In this document: one piece after another, positions 5,099 through 8,704 of the stretch
How the letters are laid out: each line of letters begins with the position of its first letter
How positions within the stretch are numbered: the stretch's first letter is position 1
Source: Fidelibacterota bacterium
Lineage (GTDB): Bacteria > Fidelibacterota > UBA2242 > JAFGTP01
Assembly: GCA_021735285.1 (NCBI GenBank)
Contig: JAIPHI010000116.1
Span: 1-8,704, forward strand
Reading direction: 5' to 3'
DNA: 8,704 bases
The notes under the pieces: generated by a model
Databases searched by the model: none
What the model was told of the DNA's origin: nothing
What the model saw: the letters and a program-made list of their open reading frames with translations, nothing else
Program-made: the position numbers and the translations under genes

Positions 5099-6016
5099 TT
5101 ATGAAAAATTCAGCATTTTATCGAGCGTAATCTTGGCAGGCTTGGCGATTTTTTCGGGAACCTCGATTTTATATTGCACCTTTTGCAAGGCTTTCAGCAC
5201 ACTCTCTAATGTTATTTTTTTCATGTTCTGACAAATCCTGGGTGGTCCGGCTGTATAAAATTCTTTATCAGGACTCTCTTTTTTTAATCTGTGTAAAATG
5301 CCAGATTCTGTCCCTACAATAATCTTTTTAGCCTCTGTTTCTCGGGCAAATTTTACCATTCCGCCTGTGGACTCAACTCTATCTGCCAGATCAGCAACCT
5401 CTGGTCGGCATTCCGGATGGACAATGACCGATGCTTCAGGCATTTTCTGCTTTGATTTTTTTATATCTTCCGGGGTAATGCGATGATGAACGTAGCAAAA
5501 TCCATCCCAGAGAATCATCTCCTTATCGACAAAGCGTTTTACCCAGAAACCCAGATTCTTGTCGGGTGTAAAGATTATTTTATCAGCATCGATATTTTTT
5601 ACTACCTGGACAGCATTGGAGGAAGTACAACACACATCGCTGACAGCTTTAACACTGGCAGTTGTATTCACATAGGAGACCACTTTTGCATCGGGATGTT
5701 TTTTCTGCATCTCTAATATTTCTTCATCTGAGACCATATTTGCCATAGGACAATCGGCATCTCTTTCAGGTAATAAAACCATCTTTTCCGGAGATAGTAT
5801 CTTAGCGGTTTCGGCCATGAATTCGACACCGCAGAATACAATAATGTCAGCGTCTGTTTGGGCAGCTTGCTTTGCCAATCCCAGAGAATCGCCTAAAAAA
5901 TCAGCGATATCCTGGATCTCCGGTCTTTGGTAGTTGTGAACCAGTAGAATCGCATTTTGTTGCTCTTTCAGTTTTAATATTGCATTCTGAATTTCTTTTT
6001 GTGAATTATTGGGCAT
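5099..6016 (-). CDS. nadA: Quinolinate synthase
   Basis: NadA condenses iminoaspartate with dihydroxyacetone phosphate to quinolinate, the precursor of NAD, using a [4Fe-4S] cluster in the cytoplasm. Visible motifs in this 305-residue form: VHNYQRPEIQDIADFLGDSL (26-45), the CG..FMAETAKILSPEK block (62-78), DADCPMA, YVNTTA, GFCYVHH, HPECRPEV and ICQNMKK. By the spacing known for NadA, Cys89, Cys174 and Cys262 are the cluster ligands, while Cys203 in HPEC is extra. A longer reading from 6070 adds 18 residues that overlap hydE. I prefer the ATG at 6016, which follows AGAGGT by 7 nt and starts 5 nt after the hydE stop. NadB, which makes the substrate, is not in this window. The length matches the shorter bacterial and archaeal NadA class. 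Confidence 0.96.
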   Translation of the reverse strand: MPNNSQKEIQNAILKLKEQQNAILLVHNYQRPEIQDIADFLGDSLGLAKQAAQTDADIIVFCGVEFMAETAKILSPEKMVLLPERDADCPMANMVSDEEILEMQKKHPDAKVVSYVNTTASVKAVSDVCCTSSNAVQVVKNIDADKIIFTPDKNLGFWVKRFVDKEMILWDGFCYVHHRITPEDIKKSKQKMPEASVIVHPECRPEVADLADRVESTGGMVKFARETEAKKIIVGTESGILHRLKKESPDKEFYTAGPPRICQNMKKITLESVLKALQKVQYKIEVPEKIAKPAKITLDKMLNFS

Positions 6017-6021
6017 ACAAT

Positions 6022-7110
6022 TTACCTCTTTTTTTCTGTTCGATTGAAATAGTGAGGGCTGTCGCCCCATTCATTGTATCCGATTGCCTCTCCGATCGAT
6101 GTTATACGGGCTTCCAGACAACCTTTACATTTGTCAGAATTTTCATCCAGACAGGGCTTGTTCTCATAGAGTTGATAACCTTCCCTATATTTCGTGTCGG
6201 TTATATTTGGCATAATGATGTTTGCACCGGCTTCGAGGCCTTTTTCACGTCCGATAGGGTCGAGAGCCTGGAGGGCTGTTGTGGCTGCAATATTAACATC
6301 TTTTAATACAATCCGGGTAATTGCTATCATCTTTAGACTGAGTTCCAGTTGAGATTCTCTAATTGCGTCAAATTCACCCAGGGAATTGGACAGCGGGGTA
6401 TTCTGATGAGGGATAAATGGCCCCATTCCGATCATATCGATATTTTGGTTCTTCATAAATAAAATATCAGCAGCCAGGTCTTCCATAGCTTGCCCTGGCA
6501 AACCGATCATCATCCCTGTTCCAACTTGATAACCACAATTTTTTAGATCCTTGAGCGCCTGAAAACGGGCTTTAAAGTCGTGATCGTTGGGGTGTAATTG
6601 TTGATAAAGATCCGAATTACTGGTTTCAATCCGTAAAAGATAGCGATGGGCACCAGCTTCATACCATCTTTTATAGGTTTCTAGGCTTTGTTCACCCAGT
6701 GAAAGTGTAATCCCCAATTTCCCATCCGATAAATTCTTTATATCCCTAAGAATAGATTCAATATAAGTAGTAAAAGCCTCATTTTTGATTTCACCACTTT
6801 GTAAAACCAGGGAACCATACTCGTTTTCCAGGGCAAATTTTGCTGCTTCCAGGATTTCTTCCCGGCTTATTCTATAGCGCTCCGGCTCTAGATTGTCCTT
6901 GCGAATTCCACAATAGTAGCAATTTTTATCACAAATATTACTGAATTCTATAATTCCTCTATAATATACCGTATTCCCAACATACTTTGATTTGATATCA
7001 TATGCCCTTGCAAGAAGTTCCGGCAAAGCCTTTTTATCGCTTGTTAAGAGCTCGATTATATCCTGCCTGGAAAAATCATCCTTTTCTAAAAGTGAATTAA
7101 TTGATTGCAT
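6022..7110 (-). CDS. hydE: [FeFe]-hydrogenase maturase HydE, radical SAM
   Basis: HydE is a radical-SAM enzyme that, with HydG and HydF, builds the diiron subcluster of [FeFe]-hydrogenase. The 362-residue protein has the radical-SAM cluster motif CDKNCYYC (Cys60, Cys64, Cys67), SAM-binding features such as QSGE (103-106), and the barrel motifs LRIETS and GMMIGLPGQ. The C-terminal Cys320, Cys328, Cys331 spacing equals that of the second cluster described for Thermotoga maritima HydE, which favours HydE over biotin synthase or PylB. The start has GGAG 7 nt upstream; the first 14 nt overlap the end of mnmA. No hydrogenase, hydF or hydG is present here. The presence of HydE implies hydrogen metabolism in an anaerobe. 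Confidence 0.93.
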   Translation of the reverse strand: MQSINSLLEKDDFSRQDIIELLTSDKKALPELLARAYDIKSKYVGNTVYYRGIIEFSNICDKNCYYCGIRKDNLEPERYRISREEILEAAKFALENEYGSLVLQSGEIKNEAFTTYIESILRDIKNLSDGKLGITLSLGEQSLETYKRWYEAGAHRYLLRIETSNSDLYQQLHPNDHDFKARFQALKDLKNCGYQVGTGMMIGLPGQAMEDLAADILFMKNQNIDMIGMGPFIPHQNTPLSNSLGEFDAIRESQLELSLKMIAITRIVLKDVNIAATTALQALDPIGREKGLEAGANIIMPNITDTKYREGYQLYENKPCLDENSDKCKGCLEARITSIGEAIGYNEWGDSPHYFNRTEKKR

Positions 7111-8215
7111 TTACTGGCTCCGTTTTTAAAGGCCGACTTTCTTTGATAATTCCTCCTCCAATCACCAGATCATCATTATACAATACCAGTGACTGCCCCG
7201 GCGTGACTGCTACCATAGGGTTTTTGAACTCCACTTTTAAACAATCCTCGATCAACCTATAGTTTACATCTACTTCTTGCTGATTTTTTCTGATTTTCGC
7301 TTTTGCCCGATATTTTGTATCCCTCCTTATATTTTTAAACATATTGATATTATTGGCTATTAATCCCCGGGCAAATAAGTTTTCCCTCTCTGTGACAATG
7401 ATTTTATTGTTTTCAGCATCTTTCCCCAGCACATATAGTGGTTCGGAATGACTAATTCCAAGCCCTTTTCTCTGTCCAATTGTATAATGGATCAGGCCCT
7501 TATGGGTACCCAGCCTGTTCCCTTCGACATCTACAATTGCTCCGGGCTTGACATTTTTTTCAGCAAACAGAACACTGTAATCTTTTCCTGCAATGAAGTC
7601 CTGACTTTCAGCTCTTTCTGCTGATTGTACGTTATATTTTTGGGCTAATTTTCTTACCTCTTGCTTCGTAAGATCACCGAGAGGGAAAAGGATCTCTGCC
7701 AGTTTCTGTTGGGGTAATTTATAAAGGAAATAGCTTTGATCCTTTTTCCTATCCCGGGCTTTTTTTAGAATTGGGCGATCACCGGTCCTGTCAATTCGCG
7801 CATAATGACCGGTAGCAAAATAATCGAATTCGAGCCCCTGTTCTTGCGCTTTATCAAGTAAAAATCCAAATTTCATAGTCTGGTTACATTTTATACATGG
7901 ATTCGGTGTGCGACCGGCTAAATATTCCTGCTTGAAATATTTTAGCACATGTTTTTGGTACTCATGTCTTAGATCAATTGTGTGGTAAGGGATTTCGATT
8001 TGTATGCAAAGTTTCTCCGCCATTTCTATATCTTCCTGCTCATCGGGACCGTAGCAAGCATGGCTGGTATCCATCTCTATATCGAGATCATTGTTATAGA
8101 TTTTCATTGTTAAACCAAATACATCATAGCCTTTTTCCTTTAATAAGATTGCAGCCAAAGAGGAGTCCACACCTCCACTCAATCCGATTGCGACCTTTGT
8201 ATTTTTTACGCTCAC
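7097..8215 (-). CDS. mnmA: tRNA 2-thiouridine synthase MnmA, atypical cysteines
   Basis: MnmA adenylates and thiolates U34 of tRNA Lys, Glu and Gln in the cytoplasm. The 372-residue protein has the PP-loop GLSGGVDSS (11-19), TPNPCIKCN (103-111), ATGHYAR (134-140), KDQSYFLY (158-165), IGQRKGLG (246-253) and the C-terminal barrel with TPGQ. Compared with E. coli, where Asp99, Cys102 and Cys199 lie at the active site, this protein has Cys107, Cys110 and Asp206 (in ESQDFIAG): one Cys and one Asp are exchanged. Another Cys is present in ACYGPDE (Cys54). This looks like a separate MnmA subtype, so a different sulfur substrate or RNA cannot be ruled out. It starts at GTG after AAAGGA, and is first in the operon, overlapping hydE by 14 nt. 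Confidence 0.92.
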   Translation of the reverse strand: MSVKNTKVAIGLSGGVDSSLAAILLKEKGYDVFGLTMKIYNNDLDIEMDTSHACYGPDEQEDIEMAEKLCIQIEIPYHTIDLRHEYQKHVLKYFKQEYLAGRTPNPCIKCNQTMKFGFLLDKAQEQGLEFDYFATGHYARIDRTGDRPILKKARDRKKDQSYFLYKLPQQKLAEILFPLGDLTKQEVRKLAQKYNVQSAERAESQDFIAGKDYSVLFAEKNVKPGAIVDVEGNRLGTHKGLIHYTIGQRKGLGISHSEPLYVLGKDAENNKIIVTERENLFARGLIANNINMFKNIRRDTKYRAKAKIRKNQQEVDVNYRLIEDCLKVEFKNPMVAVTPGQSLVLYNDDLVIGGGIIKESRPLKTEPVNAIN

Positions 8216-8267
8216 TATTTTCCTTTTTTAATATAATAAATCTTAATCATTTCAATAACCTACTAAA

Positions 8268-8290
8268 ATTATAGGAAAAGTCGGATATAT
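8268..8290 (-). promoter_or_regulatory. Candidate promoter of the mnmA operon
   Basis: On minus, an exact TATAAT lies at 8273-8268, with TTGCAT-like hexamers upstream at a non-ideal spacing (15 nt). A second option nearer the gene is TTATTG with a 17-nt spacer to TATATT. One of these probably drives the five-gene operon. I see no operator, T-box or riboswitch in the 50-nt leader. Confidence 0.35.
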
Positions 8291-8313
8291 GCAATCAATT
8301 TTGAAAATATATA

Positions 8314-8391
8314 TTTGTAGAACAACTGTCCTCAGTTGTTTTAGATTCATGAAGCCTGAATGGCTGAGTGAATCTACGATTGCACGGAATA
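8314..8391. repeat. Two-hairpin repeat, copy A
   Basis: This is a 78-bp unit, 65 of 78 bases identical to copy B without gaps. Hairpin 1 is ACAACTG-TCCT-CAGTTGT. Hairpin 2 has outer arms TAGATTC and GAATCTA enclosing AGCC-TGAAT-GGCT. Weaker matching to the sequence after copy B continues for about 60 bp (for example CCAAC and ATTTAT at equal offsets). The strand is unknown. Confidence 0.8.
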
Positions 8392-8439
8392 GGAAGACCA
8401 ACAAGATATATTCGATCATCGTTAAGATTTATCATCTGA

Positions 8440-8541
8440 CAATGGGTGGGAAAAATTTATGCTTCCAATTAAAGGATTACTATTGCGATCGACCCATTGA
8501 GGTTCTCCCGCAATAACGCAACTAGGAATAGTTACGCTACA
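8440..8541. other. Non-coding stretch with several inverted repeats
   Basis: CAATGGGT (8440-8447) and ACCCATTG (8492-8499) are perfect inverted arms. TATTGCG (8481-8487) and CGCAATA (8509-8515) are another pair, and AACTA-GGAA-TAGTT forms a small hairpin with a GNRA-type loop near 8519-8533. The first two pairings interleave, so they would exclude each other or form a pseudoknot. No convincing gene is seen in 8216-8704; a 75-codon plus frame (8289-8516) runs through the repeat and resembles no protein I know. Confidence 0.45.
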
Positions 8542-8559
8542 AGTATAAAATTATCCGGT

Positions 8560-8637
8560 TTTGTAGAACAACTGTCTCCAGTTGTTTTAGATTCTAGAGG
8601 CCTAAACGGCTAAGCGAATCTACTGTTGCATTGAATA
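8560..8637. repeat. Two-hairpin repeat, copy B
   Basis: This is the second copy, starting 246 bp after copy A and in the same orientation. Hairpin 1 is ACAACTG-TCTC-CAGTTGT; hairpin 2 keeps TAGATTC/GAATCTA and GCC/GGC arms. Differences from copy A fall in loops or become G-U pairs, so the fold is kept. Faint similarity continues to the end of the window. Confidence 0.8.
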
Positions 8638-8704
8638 TATAGTCCAACCTAAAGATAGTAGTTAACAGTAAAATTTATAATTTGGCAATATGTTAAAAAA
8701 GATT

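Noticed and set aside
5298..6306. Plus-strand frames over nadA and hydE
   Set aside because: They are antisense shadows of two clearly recognised genes, and no protein motif is visible in them.
8216..8267. Riboswitch or T-box in the mnmA leader
   Set aside because: The leader is about 50 nt, AT-rich, with no stable stem or known conserved motif.
7978..8274. Plus-strand frame of 98 codons over the start of mnmA
   Set aside because: It lies opposite the conserved PP-loop region of mnmA; its composition is low in recognisable structure.
8289..8516. Plus-strand frame of 75 codons
   Set aside because: It runs through the two-hairpin repeat and its inverted arms, and copy B does not keep an equivalent frame, so coding is unlikely.
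8314..8637. Integron attC-type recombination sites
   Set aside because: The units have two separate hairpins and lack clear GTTRRRY/RYYYAAC core sites; no cassette gene lies between them.

Overview
The window looks like chromosomal DNA from an AT-rich anaerobic bacterium. It encodes an [FeFe]-hydrogenase maturase (HydE), a lipoprotein with a lipobox, and intergenic palindromes of a style I associate with the Fibrobacterota-Chlorobi-Bacteroidota side of the tree, Cloacimonadota included. That placement is a weak inference from gene content and repeat style; no rRNA or other phylogenetic marker is present.

Layout, left to right. (1) Positions 1-2040 hold a minus-strand regulator/membrane-protein pair: a PadR-family repressor followed 38 nt later by a polytopic membrane protein with an N-terminal HAAS-like helical domain. 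The padR promoter is covered by overlapping ATGTAT/ATACAT palindromes, the usual PadR operator shape, so autoregulation is likely. The first 89 bp of the window are an exact copy of an internal part of the membrane-protein gene. (2) Positions 2041-3990 are a small accessory region with two different PIN-domain toxin-antitoxin modules facing each other: a CopG/RHH-VapC pair on plus and a DUF6364-type antitoxin with its PIN toxin on minus. Copies of a palindromic repeat lie before, between and after them. (3) Positions 4037-8215 form one tight minus-strand operon, transcribed right to left: mnmA, hydE, nadA, a rhodanese-like lipoprotein and a short CDF-like cation transporter. Gene junctions are 14-nt and 1-nt overlaps or gaps of 5 and 22 nt. 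(4) Positions 8216-8704 are non-coding: a candidate operon promoter and two copies of a second, structured repeat at least 78 bp long.

The operon centres on sulfur and iron-sulfur chemistry: tRNA 2-thiouridylation (MnmA), radical-SAM maturation of the H-cluster (HydE), the [4Fe-4S] enzyme quinolinate synthase (NadA), and a rhodanese that probably sits outside the cytoplasmic membrane. MnmA belongs to an unusual type: the Asp and Cys positions around its active site are exchanged relative to E. coli MnmA (Cys107 and Asp206 here; Asp99 and Cys199 there), while the invariant Cys (Cys110) is kept.

I see no CRISPR array, phage, transposase, tRNA or rRNA. The least explained parts are the two repeat families, the 89-bp partial gene duplication, and the MnmA active-site exchange.
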